Source of the DNA: CALOFP01 sp942492635 | Lineage (GTDB): Bacteria > UBP6 > UBA1177 > CALOFP01 | NCBI GenBank assembly: GCA_942492635.1 | Contig: CALOFP010000003.1 | Span: 186,001-250,000 of the forward strand | Direction of reading: 5' to 3' | Length of the DNA: 64,000 nt | In this document: positions 7,474-17,446 of the stretch, in pieces | How the letters are laid out: the number at the start of each line of letters is the position of its first letter | How positions within the stretch are numbered: the first letter of the stretch is position 1 | Notes under the pieces: model-generated | What the model was told of the DNA's origin: nothing | What the model saw: the letters and a program-made list of their open reading frames with translations, nothing else | Databases searched by the model: none | Position numbers and translations under genes: made by a program

Positions 7474-9849
7474 ATGGGCAGTACAACAAAAATACCTTTC
7501 GACAGAATAGGAAAAAATCAAGGGGCGGCAAGGTGGAATAAACCTGTCATCGTACCTGGAGAGATGGATGAAGCTCATTTAAAAGGTGCTCTTCTAATCC
7601 TGCTTTCCCTTATCTCCGGAAGAGAGGAAAGCACAGTTTTCTGCAAAAATGATGAGCGGACAGGATTGGAAAGAATGGTGTGCGAAAAGAGCAGATTGTT
7701 GGGGGATATGATTCTTGATTTCATTTCTGAAGATCTTGAATTTTTAAGTGATGGGGAATCTTCCTGCGGGATGGAAACAATTGTTTGCTTCTCAAGGGAA
7801 AAGGTTGATGAGATTGATCCCTCATGGATGGTTTTTCTTTTTGAGAAACGAAAGGGTGCTGTTGGTTTATCCATACGTTATAACACATCATCATACACAA
7901 GGCGAATGGCGGATAATGTTGCGGACAACTTCAACCGCATAGCTGTCGGGTTCCTTGATTTTCCGGAAAAATCGGTCGAGGATACAGTTTTTCCGGATTC
8001 TTTAGGAAGGGATCAGGTTCTCAGCTGTTTTAATCGGTCGCTTGGAATTCCTCCGCTGAAGGATTCGGTTATCAAACAGTTCGAACGAGTGGTTGACAAC
8101 TATCCAGATGCTACGGCCCTTGTCTTCGGAAGTCACAAAGTTTCCTATCGGCAGCTTGACAAGATGGCCTGCGGAGTAGCTGAAAAAATTGGTGAACTTG
8201 GAATTAAAAAGGGGGAGGTAGCTGCAATCTCATTAGGCAGGTCAGTGTCTTCAATCGTCGCGATGCTGGGTATTGTCAAGTTGGGTGCCGCCTACATGCC
8301 TATTCCCGCTTCGACTCCCACGGATAGAGCACTTTTCATGTTGGAGGAGTGTGAGGCGAAAATTCTGATTGCTGACAATAGGGAACTTTTTCGGGATATT
8401 TCAATTCCGGTATTCAAAATCGCAGATGAATCGATACCGGCATCCTCATTTTATCCGAAAATCGAATATTCACCGGATGATCTTCTCTACATTCTCTACA
8501 CTTCCGGAACTACAGGAAAACCTAAAGGGATAATGGTCGAGAACGGCAGTGTTACCAATGCGCTGCATTGGTACGCTTCGGAGTACGGACTTGGAATCGG
8601 CAAGAACCTGATACAGCTTTCGGAAATTTCGTTCGACGGAAGCATCTACCAGATATTCGGGGCACTTTTAAATGGTTGTACCCTGCACATTCCGGAAAAA
8701 TCGACGGTGACGGATATGGATGAACTGTACGGATACATTGAACGGGAAGAGATTTTCCTGATCAACTTCGTACCGGTGATTCTGGGTGAACTTCTGGGGA
8801 AACGGGCTAGAATCGAATCGTTGAAATATGTGCTTTCGGGGGGAGACAGGCTCGATCACAGGATTATCGACGATCTTCTTGAAAAGGGTTACGAACTCTA
8901 CAACTATTACGGACCTACGGAAACCACCATGGATGCTGTTCGCGGAAAATGTGAAAAGGAAAAGATTTCCATAGGATCTCCCATTCCAGGTGTGGGTTGC
9001 TTTGTTCTGGATGAAAAGAGTCGCCCCGTACCTGTCGGATTTCCCGGAGAGCTCTACATAGGAGGTGCCGGTGTCTCGAGAGGCTATGTGAAAAGAGATG
9101 AGCAGAACAGGGAATGCTTCATCAGGCTTCCGATCCTGAAAAATATGATAGTTTATAAAACCGGTGATCTTGTTCGATGGATGCCGAACGGTGAGATAGC
9201 CTTTATCGGAAGAAACGATTCTCAGGTAAAGCTGAACGGGTACAGAATCGAACTGGGTGAGGTTGAGGATCTTATGGCCCGTTTTGAAGGTGTCATAATG
9301 GCCGCAGCGAAAGTTTTTCAAAGGGAGGAGGGTGAATCCGAACTTATCGGCTATTTGACGGTTGAGGAAGGCTTTTTCGAGGAGGATCTCAGGAACTACA
9401 TGATGAAGAATCTTCCTCCCTTCATGGTTCCTTCAAGATTTTTCAGGTTGAAGCAGTTTCCCCTGAATAGAAACGGAAAAATCGACAGAAGAGCCCTTCC
9501 CGAGCCTGAATCGGTCTATTCCGATCCTGCGGAAGGAAAAACTCTCACGGAAAGGGTCGAGAGAATATGGAAAAATGTACTGGGAGTGCCGAATCTCCTT
9601 GAAAGTCATGATTTTTTCCGGCTCGGCGGGGATTCCATAAAGGCGATAAGAATTTCAAGTCTCATGGTGAGCGAAGGCATGGAAGTTCGAACGGACGATA
9701 TTTTCAGGAATCCGGTTTTTGGTGAATTCATCAGAATGATTTCGGGAAGGTACGTTGAGGATAAATGGGACGCTGATGAAATTTCAGGCGCAAGTGATTC
9801 AGACGACAGTGATGAACTGGAAGATATAGAGTCATTTCTCGGCAGTTAG
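7474..9849 (+). CDS. NRPS subunit 1: (partial C)-A-T, loading module
   Basis: About 791 aa. The start is moved to the ATG at 7474, which has GGAGAG 6 nt upstream; the ATG at 7441 has none. Residues 1-185 contain only the C-terminal strand/helix part of a condensation-like domain and no HHxxxDG, so they are a vestige. The adenylation domain follows: YTSGTTGKPKG near 345, YYGPTETT near 480, GELYIGG, YKTGDLVRW, NGYRIELGE and NGKID. The carrier domain has LGGDS near 718, the Ser for phosphopantetheine. By-eye pocket code (GrsA numbering) D-G-Y-N-L-G-Y-M-D-K, which I cannot match to a substrate. Asp235 is present, so an alpha-amino acid is expected. The Asp/Ser/Glu-rich C-terminus (SDSDDSDELED) may be a docking tail. 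It ends 8 bp before subunit 2. Confidence 0.9.
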   Translation: MGSTTKIPFDRIGKNQGAARWNKPVIVPGEMDEAHLKGALLILLSLISGREESTVFCKNDERTGLERMVCEKSRLLGDMILDFISEDLEFLSDGESSCGMETIVCFSREKVDEIDPSWMVFLFEKRKGAVGLSIRYNTSSYTRRMADNVADNFNRIAVGFLDFPEKSVEDTVFPDSLGRDQVLSCFNRSLGIPPLKDSVIKQFERVVDNYPDATALVFGSHKVSYRQLDKMACGVAEKIGELGIKKGEVAAISLGRSVSSIVAMLGIVKLGAAYMPIPASTPTDRALFMLEECEAKILIADNRELFRDISIPVFKIADESIPASSFYPKIEYSPDDLLYILYTSGTTGKPKGIMVENGSVTNALHWYASEYGLGIGKNLIQLSEISFDGSIYQIFGALLNGCTLHIPEKSTVTDMDELYGYIEREEIFLINFVPVILGELLGKRARIESLKYVLSGGDRLDHRIIDDLLEKGYELYNYYGPTETTMDAVRGKCEKEKISIGSPIPGVGCFVLDEKSRPVPVGFPGELYIGGAGVSRGYVKRDEQNRECFIRLPILKNMIVYKTGDLVRWMPNGEIAFIGRNDSQVKLNGYRIELGEVEDLMARFEGVIMAAAKVFQREEGESELIGYLTVEEGFFEEDLRNYMMKNLPPFMVPSRFFRLKQFPLNRNGKIDRRALPEPESVYSDPAEGKTLTERVERIWKNVLGVPNLLESHDFFRLGGDSIKAIRISSLMVSEGMEVRTDDIFRNPVFGEFIRMISGRYVEDKWDADEISGASDSDDSDELEDIESFLGS

Positions 9850-9857
9850 GGGGCGGC

Positions 9858-12800
9858 ATGAAAAATAGAGATGGGAAAAAGGGAAAGGTTCAGAAGGTTT
9901 ACCCGCTTTCGCCCATGCAGGCGGGAATGCTTTTTCATACACTGGAAAAAAGAAGCAGTGCCTACATTCAGCAGATGGTCGTCACCCTTCACGGAAATGT
10001 CGATCCGGCAACGGTGAGGAAAACCGTGCAGTATCTGGCGAAAAGGCACGATGTGCTCCGAACGGTATTTACTTTCGGCGTGACGGAGGATCCCAAACAG
10101 GCGGTTTTGAAAGATGTTGAAATTCCTTTTATTTACAGCGATCTGCGATCTGAGGTGGGTGGGCTTTACCTCATTTCCGATTTTCTCGAACAGGACAGGA
10201 AAAAAGGATTCGATCTTCGGAAAGAGCCTTCCTTCAGAGTTTCACTTTTCAGAACGGCGGAATCCGCATGGACTCTCCTTCTCTCATTTCATCATATGGT
10301 GATAGATGGCGAGTGTGACGAGATTATTCTCAGTGAATTCGTTGATGTTTACAGCGCCCTGAAAAAGAGAAATGAACCTGAACCATGGAACGCCCCGGCA
10401 TACGAAAGGTATATCGGCTGGATGGGAAAGCAGCCGAAAGAGAGAGCCCTTGAGGCGTGGAGTGAATATCTCGACGGATACGAAAGGTCTTTCGATCTCA
10501 AGAAGCGGAAAACCGATTCATACAGCAAAAGTGTTTTTTGTCTCAGCCTGGATGAAGCCTTTTCAAGGAGGATCGGCAAACTTTGCCGGGAATCGGGCGT
10601 TACGGTGGCCTCTTTCCTCCAGACGATTTGGGGCATTATTCTTCAACGCTACCAGAACGGAACCGATTCCGTCTTCGGATTCGTTGTTCCCGGAAGACCT
10701 GTTGAGATAGATGGAATTTACAGAACAATCGGGCTTTTCATAAACACTCTTCCGGTGAGGGTTCGGCGGGAAGGAAACGAGAGCTTTTTTCAGCTTGTAA
10801 AATCCGTCCAGAACTCATTCATGGATGTGAGCCGCTATTTTTATCTACCGCTTGCGGAAATCCAGTCCCGGAGCGAAATGAAGAATCGACTTGTGGATCA
10901 CATCATGGTTTTCCAGAACGGTTCCCCGGAGGAGCTGATCTCGAAGGTGAATGACTTTGAAAAAAGCAGGTTTGTCATAGAAACAATGAATGTGCTTGAG
11001 GAGACGAATTACGACCTCAACATCGTAGTGAGTCAGGAAGGAGATACCGATATAGAATTTCAGTACAACGAAAATGCCTTTGATCACGAGTTCATAGCCC
11101 GAACGGCCGACAGGCTGAAGGGAATGCTTATGCAGGTTGTTGAGGATCCCGATCTGCCGGTTTCAAAGATCACCGCGGCGCTTCCATCTGAAGAGGAGCA
11201 GGTATTAAGCATATTCAACAATACCGATTCGCCCTATAGAAATGATGTTGCTCTCGCCAGGCTTTTCGAGGAGCAGGTGGAGAAAACTCCGGAAAGAACG
11301 GCGATAATCATGGGAGAGAAGAAGATAAGCTACCTTAAGCTCAACTCAATGGCCAACGGCATCGCCCGTACCCTCATCAACTGCGGCGTAAAACCGGGTG
11401 CGATGGTTGCCATAAAAGTTGATAGATCGCCGGAACTTATCGCCGGAATCTGGGGAATCCTGAAGGCCGGCGGAGCCTACGTTCCCATCGATCCCGACTA
11501 TCCCCCTGCACGGCAGGAGTACATGCTGCTTGAAAGCGGAGCTGGTGTGATTCTTGTTGCCGGGAAGGATCGTTTCCCGGGTTTTGAGGGTCGAATGGTC
11601 AGGATCGATAAGCCGGAAGAAGAGGAAAAGAATCCGGAAGTCGAAAACAGTTCACAAAATCCCTCTTATATGATTTTTACATCCGGTTCAACGGGAAACC
11701 CCAAGGGCGTAGTAGTTCGTCAGCACAGCGTGGTCAATCTGATAACCGCCCAGAAGAGAAAGTTTTCGATCAATCCGGAAGACAGGATTCTGCAGTTTTC
11801 CTCGGTCTGTTTCGATGCAAGTGTGGAGCAGATTTTCATGGCGAATACGTCTGGTGCGGCACTTGTTCTTCTGGAAAGGAAGACTATGCTGGATCCGGCG
11901 CTTTTCAGCGACTACGTGAGGGATACGGAGGTTACCCACATTCACGCCGTTCCTCTTTTTCTTAAAAGCCAGAAAATTGAAAAGCCGAATAAAATCAAAA
12001 GAATAATAGCTGGAGGTGACATCGTCGATCCCGATCTTGTGAAGATGTACGCGGCCGATTACAAATTCTACAACGAGTACGGACCGACGGAAACCACCTG
12101 CACGTCGATCGATGCACTCATCTCGGTTTCCGACGACGGCCAGAGCGATATTACGATAGGCAGGCCGTTGGATAATACGAAGGTGTACATCGTCGACAGG
12201 GATATGAATCTTCTTCCCGCCGGCATTCCGGGGGAACTGATGATAGGCGGCGCCGGTGTGGGTATCGGATATCACAAAAGAAGGGAGCTTACGGAATCGA
12301 AGTTCATTGACGATCCCTTTATTCCGGGACAGAAAATGTACCGGACAGGTGATCTCGCCGCCTGGAGGAGCGACGGAAGGATCGATTTTTTCGGCAGGGT
12401 CGATTTTCAGGTGAAAATCCGCGGATTCAGGATAGAGACTGCGGAGATCGAGAAGGCCCTTACCGGAAAACAGGGAATAGGGCGGACTGTGGTTACGGCG
12501 AGAGATCGATCGGGAGGCGAACGTTATCTCTGTGCCTACATCGTGGCGCCGGGGAAGGTGGATACGGAACTTCTCAAAGCCGAACTTGAAAAACAGATGC
12601 CCGACTACATGGTGCCCGCGGCATTTGTACAGCTGGATCGACTTCCCCTCAATTCAAGCGGAAAGCTGGACAGGAGCGCGCTGCCGGAGCCCGATTTTTC
12701 TTCGGGAAAGAGTTACAGAGTGCCGGAAGATGAGGTGGCAAAGAAACTTTGTACAATGTGGAGCGAGATTCTAAAAAGAGGTGCGGACACAATCGGTCTT

Positions 12801-15800
12801 GACGACTCCTTTTTTGATATGGGAGGACACTCTTTAAGCGCCATCTCTTTTCTCTCAAGGGTTAAAAAGCAGTTCGGATGCTCCCTCGGTGTTACCGAAT
12901 TTTTCAACATGAGAAGTCTGGAGGAGGTTGCTTCGGCAATAAGAAAACTTCAGGGCGGCGAGAGGGAACGGATAGTTCGGCAGCCGGAAATGGAGTTCTA
13001 TCCTCTCTCATCCCCACAGAAGCGAATCTACATAATGAACATGATGGATAAAAAGAGTGTCGTCTACAACATTCCGGGAGCTGTGAGAATCGGTGGAAAA
13101 ATCGAGATCAACAAACTGCAGGAGGCTTTTAATTCCCTCATAAGGAGGCATGAAATACTGAGAACATCATTCCACAATGTCGATGGAACTCCGATGCAGA
13201 AAATTCATTCCTCATCCGATTTCAAAATGGAAATTTTGAGAGGTGACAACTTCAATCTTAACGATTTTGTAAAACCGTTTGATCTTTCCGTACCGGTGCT
13301 CTTTCGCGCAGTGTTGATTGATGAAGATTCTGAATCGACTGTTCTTTTCATCGACAGTCATCACATCGTCACTGACGGAATAAGCCGGAATATTATGCTA
13401 AGGGAGCTTTTCTCTCTTTACGAAGGCGTAGAACTTCCGGATCTTACCATTCAATACAGGGATTATGCCTACTGGCAGAACAGCAGACTCGAAGGAAAAG
13501 AGATCGAAAGGCAAAAACAGTACTGGACGGAACTTTTTAAAGACGAGGTTGAGCCTCTGGAACTTCCTATGGACTTTTCAAGACCTAAAGAGAACGGTTT
13601 TGAAGGCGCGGTTCTGGATTTTTCACTAGATCCTTCCGTCAGCTCCGAGCTGAAAAAGCGGGCGGAGGAGATGGATCTTTCTCTTTTTATGTATCTTTTT
13701 GCCGCCTACAACGTTCTGCTTGCACGCCACAGCGGAAAGGAGGAGATTGTGGTCGGTGTTCCCGGATCGGGCAGAAAAAGCGCTGAGACGGAACCTCTTC
13801 TGGGAATGTTCGTCAGCACTCTTGCGATGCTGAACCGGCCCGGTTTGGATCTTACTTTCGAAAAATTCGCGAAAGAGGTGAAAAAGGGTGTTCTTGAGGC
13901 TTTCGACAACGAGGATTTTCAGTTCGAGGATCTTGTCGAGGCGTTGAATATAAAAAGAATTCCGGGAAGGAATCCTCTTTTCGACACGCTTTTTTCATTT
14001 GAGCAGTTCGGGGATGAATCTTTATCTGTTGGTGGAATGAATGTGACGACGGTGAAGTTCGACTACACATTTTCAAAATTCGACATCTCATTCTACGGAC
14101 ATGAAAGCGGAGGAAAAATCTCTTTCCGAATCGAATATTCAACAGCACTTTTTGCAGAATCGACAGTGCGACACATGGCCGATTCCTTCAGTTCCCTTCT
14201 TGAAAATCTTGTGGAGGGAGTGAACGAAAAGATCGGAGAAATACCGATGTTGAATTCAGAGGAGTTGGATCTTCTAACGAAAGAATTCAACCGGACGGAA
14301 ATTCCGCTCCCCGAAGATCAGAGCATCGTCGATCTCTTTCTCCAATCAGTAAAAAGATTTTCCGATCGAACGGCTCTTCGTGACGGCAAGAGGCAATTGA
14401 GCTACAGGGAGCTCGACAGATTATCGAATTCCCTCGCTTCTCAACTTGCGGATCGCGGATTGAAAAGAGGAGATAGGGCGGCGATTTTCATGGAGCGTTC
14501 CATCGAGATGGTAGTTTCCATTTTCGCCGTTTTGAAGGCGGGAGCGGCCTATCTTCCGATTTCAGTCGATTTTCCCAAAGAGAGGGTCGATTACCTCATA
14601 GATGACGGATCGGTTTCCCTGGTCCTGACTGACGGGAGAAGGGATTTTGAATCGGATAGAGAGTTTGAAATTCCGGATATTGGAAGAATTGGGAACAGTT
14701 CACAATTCAATATCCAACCAGGGCCTTCGGATACTGCATATGTAATCTACACATCCGGGTCCACGGGAATGCCGAAGGGAGTCGAAGTTTCCCACAGTTC
14801 GGTTGTAAATCTTACTCTTGCCCTCGACCGTCGTTATCCGCTTGAGGAGGAAGATCGATATCTTTTCAAGACACCGTTCACATTCGATGTTTCGGTATCG
14901 GAACTTTTCGGATGGTTTCACAGAGGCGGTTCGCTATTCGTAATGAGGGATGGCGGAGAGAAGAGTCCTTCGGAAATTTCGGAGGTTCTTGATTCCAACG
15001 GCATAACCCACATGAATTTTGTTCCCTCCATGCTCAATCTCTTTCTCGATTATGTGCGAAAGAACAGGCGTGAGGATTTTCCATCGCTCCGTTATGTATT
15101 CTCCGCAGGAGAGGCACTGAAGCCGGAGACCATCCATCTTTTCCGCAAGACTCTTCCATCCACTGCACTTCACGATCTCTACGGACCGACCGAGGCCACT
15201 GTCTACGCGACATATTTCGATACATCGGAATGGGATGAAAAGAGAAGGAATCCGATTGGGAAACCGTTGGATAATTACCGTATCTATGTGGTCGATTCAT
15301 TCGGGAAAATTCAGCCTCTCGGTGTTCCGGGCGAACTGTGGATTTCGGGAGCGGGAGTTGCGAAAGGATACCTCAATAGAGCCGAACTTTCTGCGGAGCG
15401 CTTCATAGACGATCCTTTCCGGGACGGTTTTAAGGTTTATCGTACCGGAGATTTGGCAAGGTTCCGAGATGACGGAATGGTTGAGTATCTCGGCAGGATC
15501 GATTCCCAGGTAAAGGTGGGCGGCGTCAGAATCGAGCCGGGAGAAATTGAGAACAGGCTGATGTCACTGGGCGGAATCGAAGAGGCTGTTGTGAAAGCCG
15601 TCGGCGAGGGAACCGGGAAATATCTCTGCGGGTGGGTAGTTTCCGAAAGTTCGATTGAAGTATCGAAGATCAGGGAACTGCTTGCTGAAAAACTTCCTTC
15701 ATACATGATCCCTTCTACCTATGTTTTCCTGGACGGGATGCCGAGAAATAAAAGCGGTAAGATAGACCGGAAGGCCCTGAAGAATCCGGAAAGGAGTCTG

Positions 15801-17393
15801 TCCGGTGAGTACGTCGCTCCACAAAATGAGACGGAAAAAAGAGTCGTGAATATCTTCGCTTCGATTCTCGGGACGGATAAGTCGTCGGTCAGCGTCACAC
15901 AAAGTTTTTTCGATCTCGGTGGCAACTCGTTAAAGGCTATCGGTCTTGTTTCCGCTCTCCAGGAGGAGTTCGGTGTGAAAATTTCCCTCTCTTCCATTTT
16001 CAGCAGCGAGAGTGTGTGCACTCTTTCACACGAGATTGAAAATGCAGGCAAGGCAATCTATAGAAAGATAGAACCTGTTGAAAAAACAGGCTTCTATGAG
16101 CTCAGTTTCAACCAGAAGAGACTCTGGATTCTTGACAGGCTTGAGGATGGCAGGGCGTTCAACATGCCCGAAATAGTAACAATTGACCACAGGGCGGAAG
16201 AATCGGCGATGGAAAATGCACTCTCTTTCATGATGGAACGTCACGAGAGTCTTCGGACAGGTTTTACGGAAAGGGATGGAATTCCTTTCCAGTTTGTAGA
16301 GGATCAGGTTGAGCTTCCTCTTCAGGTTGTCGATGTGAGCCAGTCCAATGAGGAGCTCGCTCTTCTTCAATTTCATCTGGATGAGGTTAACAGTCACCGG
16401 TTCGATCTTGAAAAGCCTCCTCTTTTCCGCGCCAAGCTTATTCACAGGAGTGAGGAGAACTCCCTCCTTGCGCTAAACACTCACCACATAATTTCCGACG
16501 GCTGGTCCATGGAGATTTTCAGGAGGGAGCTGATGGATCTTTATGAAACTCTGAGGGAGGGAAAAGAGCCGGATTTGGAGCCGGTCAAGGTGAGCTACAA
16601 GGATTTTGCCGCATGGCACAACAGGATGATAGCGGAGTCGGCAATGGAGCCTCACCGAAAATACTGGAAGGAGAAGATAGAGAATCTCCCATCTTTTAAT
16701 ATTGCCGGTGATTTTGAATCAGGTAGGAACAGGAATGAGGGGGCGCTTTTTACTTTTTTCGTCGAGTCTGAAATTCGAGACGGATTGAAGAAATTGGCTG
16801 AGAATTCAAACACATCGCTTTTTATGGTTATGTTTGCCGCGATGAATATGACGCTTTCCAGGCTGGGCGGATCGAAGGATGTCGTAACCGCAGTCGTCAG
16901 TGCCGGCAGGGGAGACAGGGCCCTCTATCCTGTGATAGGATTTTTCGTCAACACGGTGATCGTCCACAACAGGGTCGATGTCGATACCCCGTTTGCTGAA
17001 CTGCTGGAAAGGGTGAAGAAGGAGACTCTTCGCGCTTTCGAATACCAGGACTACCCGGTTGAACTTGTTCTTCAGGATATGGGAAAACGTTTTCCCGATA
17101 TTCCGCTCTTTTTCAACATGCTCAATGTGGAAGGTTCGGGAATAGGAAAAGGCGCTGAAAAGGCGGGACATCTTTCAAAGGTTCAGGATGTGAAATTCGA
17201 TCTGGAACCTTACGTTACGGAAACGGAAAACGGAATATGGGTGGAGTGCGCATACAGAAAGCATCTTTTTATGCCGGAACGTGTCGAATTTATGATGAAT
17301 TCCTATCTCGAAACGCTCGCGCTCATAGCCGGGAATCCGAATGTTGCGGCAGGAGATTTCAGGAAAAAGGGAAGAAGAAAAATTAATCTCTGA
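9858..17393 (+). CDS. NRPS subunit 2: C-A-T-C-A-T-C
   Basis: 2511 aa. Condensation domain 1 has HHMVIDG (about residue 145), 2 has HHIVTDG (about 1168), 3 has HHIISDG (about 2209); all keep the catalytic His. Adenylation 1 (about 455-950) has YGPTETT and code D-A-E-H-I-G-E-C-T-K. The acidic residues at 239 and 322 suggest a basic side chain, but this is a guess. Adenylation 2 (about 1500-1990) has YGPTEAT and code D-V-S-N-F-A-L-V-Y-K, unassigned. Carrier sites are MGGHS (about 988) and LGGNS (about 2020). The subunit ends in a condensation domain, so its partner A-T is on the next polypeptide. No epimerisation or methylation domain is visible. Start supported by a G-rich ribosome-binding site directly after the previous stop. 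Confidence 0.95.
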   Translation: MKNRDGKKGKVQKVYPLSPMQAGMLFHTLEKRSSAYIQQMVVTLHGNVDPATVRKTVQYLAKRHDVLRTVFTFGVTEDPKQAVLKDVEIPFIYSDLRSEVGGLYLISDFLEQDRKKGFDLRKEPSFRVSLFRTAESAWTLLLSFHHMVIDGECDEIILSEFVDVYSALKKRNEPEPWNAPAYERYIGWMGKQPKERALEAWSEYLDGYERSFDLKKRKTDSYSKSVFCLSLDEAFSRRIGKLCRESGVTVASFLQTIWGIILQRYQNGTDSVFGFVVPGRPVEIDGIYRTIGLFINTLPVRVRREGNESFFQLVKSVQNSFMDVSRYFYLPLAEIQSRSEMKNRLVDHIMVFQNGSPEELISKVNDFEKSRFVIETMNVLEETNYDLNIVVSQEGDTDIEFQYNENAFDHEFIARTADRLKGMLMQVVEDPDLPVSKITAALPSEEEQVLSIFNNTDSPYRNDVALARLFEEQVEKTPERTAIIMGEKKISYLKLNSMANGIARTLINCGVKPGAMVAIKVDRSPELIAGIWGILKAGGAYVPIDPDYPPARQEYMLLESGAGVILVAGKDRFPGFEGRMVRIDKPEEEEKNPEVENSSQNPSYMIFTSGSTGNPKGVVVRQHSVVNLITAQKRKFSINPEDRILQFSSVCFDASVEQIFMANTSGAALVLLERKTMLDPALFSDYVRDTEVTHIHAVPLFLKSQKIEKPNKIKRIIAGGDIVDPDLVKMYAADYKFYNEYGPTETTCTSIDALISVSDDGQSDITIGRPLDNTKVYIVDRDMNLLPAGIPGELMIGGAGVGIGYHKRRELTESKFIDDPFIPGQKMYRTGDLAAWRSDGRIDFFGRVDFQVKIRGFRIETAEIEKALTGKQGIGRTVVTARDRSGGERYLCAYIVAPGKVDTELLKAELEKQMPDYMVPAAFVQLDRLPLNSSGKLDRSALPEPDFSSGKSYRVPEDEVAKKLCTMWSEILKRGADTIGLDDSFFDMGGHSLSAISFLSRVKKQFGCSLGVTEFFNMRSLEEVASAIRKLQGGERERIVRQPEMEFYPLSSPQKRIYIMNMMDKKSVVYNIPGAVRIGGKIEINKLQEAFNSLIRRHEILRTSFHNVDGTPMQKIHSSSDFKMEILRGDNFNLNDFVKPFDLSVPVLFRAVLIDEDSESTVLFIDSHHIVTDGISRNIMLRELFSLYEGVELPDLTIQYRDYAYWQNSRLEGKEIERQKQYWTELFKDEVEPLELPMDFSRPKENGFEGAVLDFSLDPSVSSELKKRAEEMDLSLFMYLFAAYNVLLARHSGKEEIVVGVPGSGRKSAETEPLLGMFVSTLAMLNRPGLDLTFEKFAKEVKKGVLEAFDNEDFQFEDLVEALNIKRIPGRNPLFDTLFSFEQFGDESLSVGGMNVTTVKFDYTFSKFDISFYGHESGGKISFRIEYSTALFAESTVRHMADSFSSLLENLVEGVNEKIGEIPMLNSEELDLLTKEFNRTEIPLPEDQSIVDLFLQSVKRFSDRTALRDGKRQLSYRELDRLSNSLASQLADRGLKRGDRAAIFMERSIEMVVSIFAVLKAGAAYLPISVDFPKERVDYLIDDGSVSLVLTDGRRDFESDREFEIPDIGRIGNSSQFNIQPGPSDTAYVIYTSGSTGMPKGVEVSHSSVVNLTLALDRRYPLEEEDRYLFKTPFTFDVSVSELFGWFHRGGSLFVMRDGGEKSPSEISEVLDSNGITHMNFVPSMLNLFLDYVRKNRREDFPSLRYVFSAGEALKPETIHLFRKTLPSTALHDLYGPTEATVYATYFDTSEWDEKRRNPIGKPLDNYRIYVVDSFGKIQPLGVPGELWISGAGVAKGYLNRAELSAERFIDDPFRDGFKVYRTGDLARFRDDGMVEYLGRIDSQVKVGGVRIEPGEIENRLMSLGGIEEAVVKAVGEGTGKYLCGWVVSESSIEVSKIRELLAEKLPSYMIPSTYVFLDGMPRNKSGKIDRKALKNPERSLSGEYVAPQNETEKRVVNIFASILGTDKSSVSVTQSFFDLGGNSLKAIGLVSALQEEFGVKISLSSIFSSESVCTLSHEIENAGKAIYRKIEPVEKTGFYELSFNQKRLWILDRLEDGRAFNMPEIVTIDHRAEESAMENALSFMMERHESLRTGFTERDGIPFQFVEDQVELPLQVVDVSQSNEELALLQFHLDEVNSHRFDLEKPPLFRAKLIHRSEENSLLALNTHHIISDGWSMEIFRRELMDLYETLREGKEPDLEPVKVSYKDFAAWHNRMIAESAMEPHRKYWKEKIENLPSFNIAGDFESGRNRNEGALFTFFVESEIRDGLKKLAENSNTSLFMVMFAAMNMTLSRLGGSKDVVTAVVSAGRGDRALYPVIGFFVNTVIVHNRVDVDTPFAELLERVKKETLRAFEYQDYPVELVLQDMGKRFPDIPLFFNMLNVEGSGIGKGAEKAGHLSKVQDVKFDLEPYVTETENGIWVECAYRKHLFMPERVEFMMNSYLETLALIAGNPNVAAGDFRKKGRRKINL

Positions 17394-17405
17394 TCTATAA
17401 AGAGT

Positions 17406-17429
17406 GACGGTTTTCCATTCAAAACCGTC
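17406..17429 (+). other. Intercistronic stem-loop between NRPS genes 2 and 3
   Basis: Perfect 9-bp stem (17406-17414 with 17421-17429), 6-nt loop, not followed by a T run. It is the only sizeable gap inside the synthetase operon. It may be an mRNA stability or partial attenuation element rather than a terminator. Confidence 0.5.
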
Positions 17430-17446
17430 CCGAGGGAGGGCTGATT

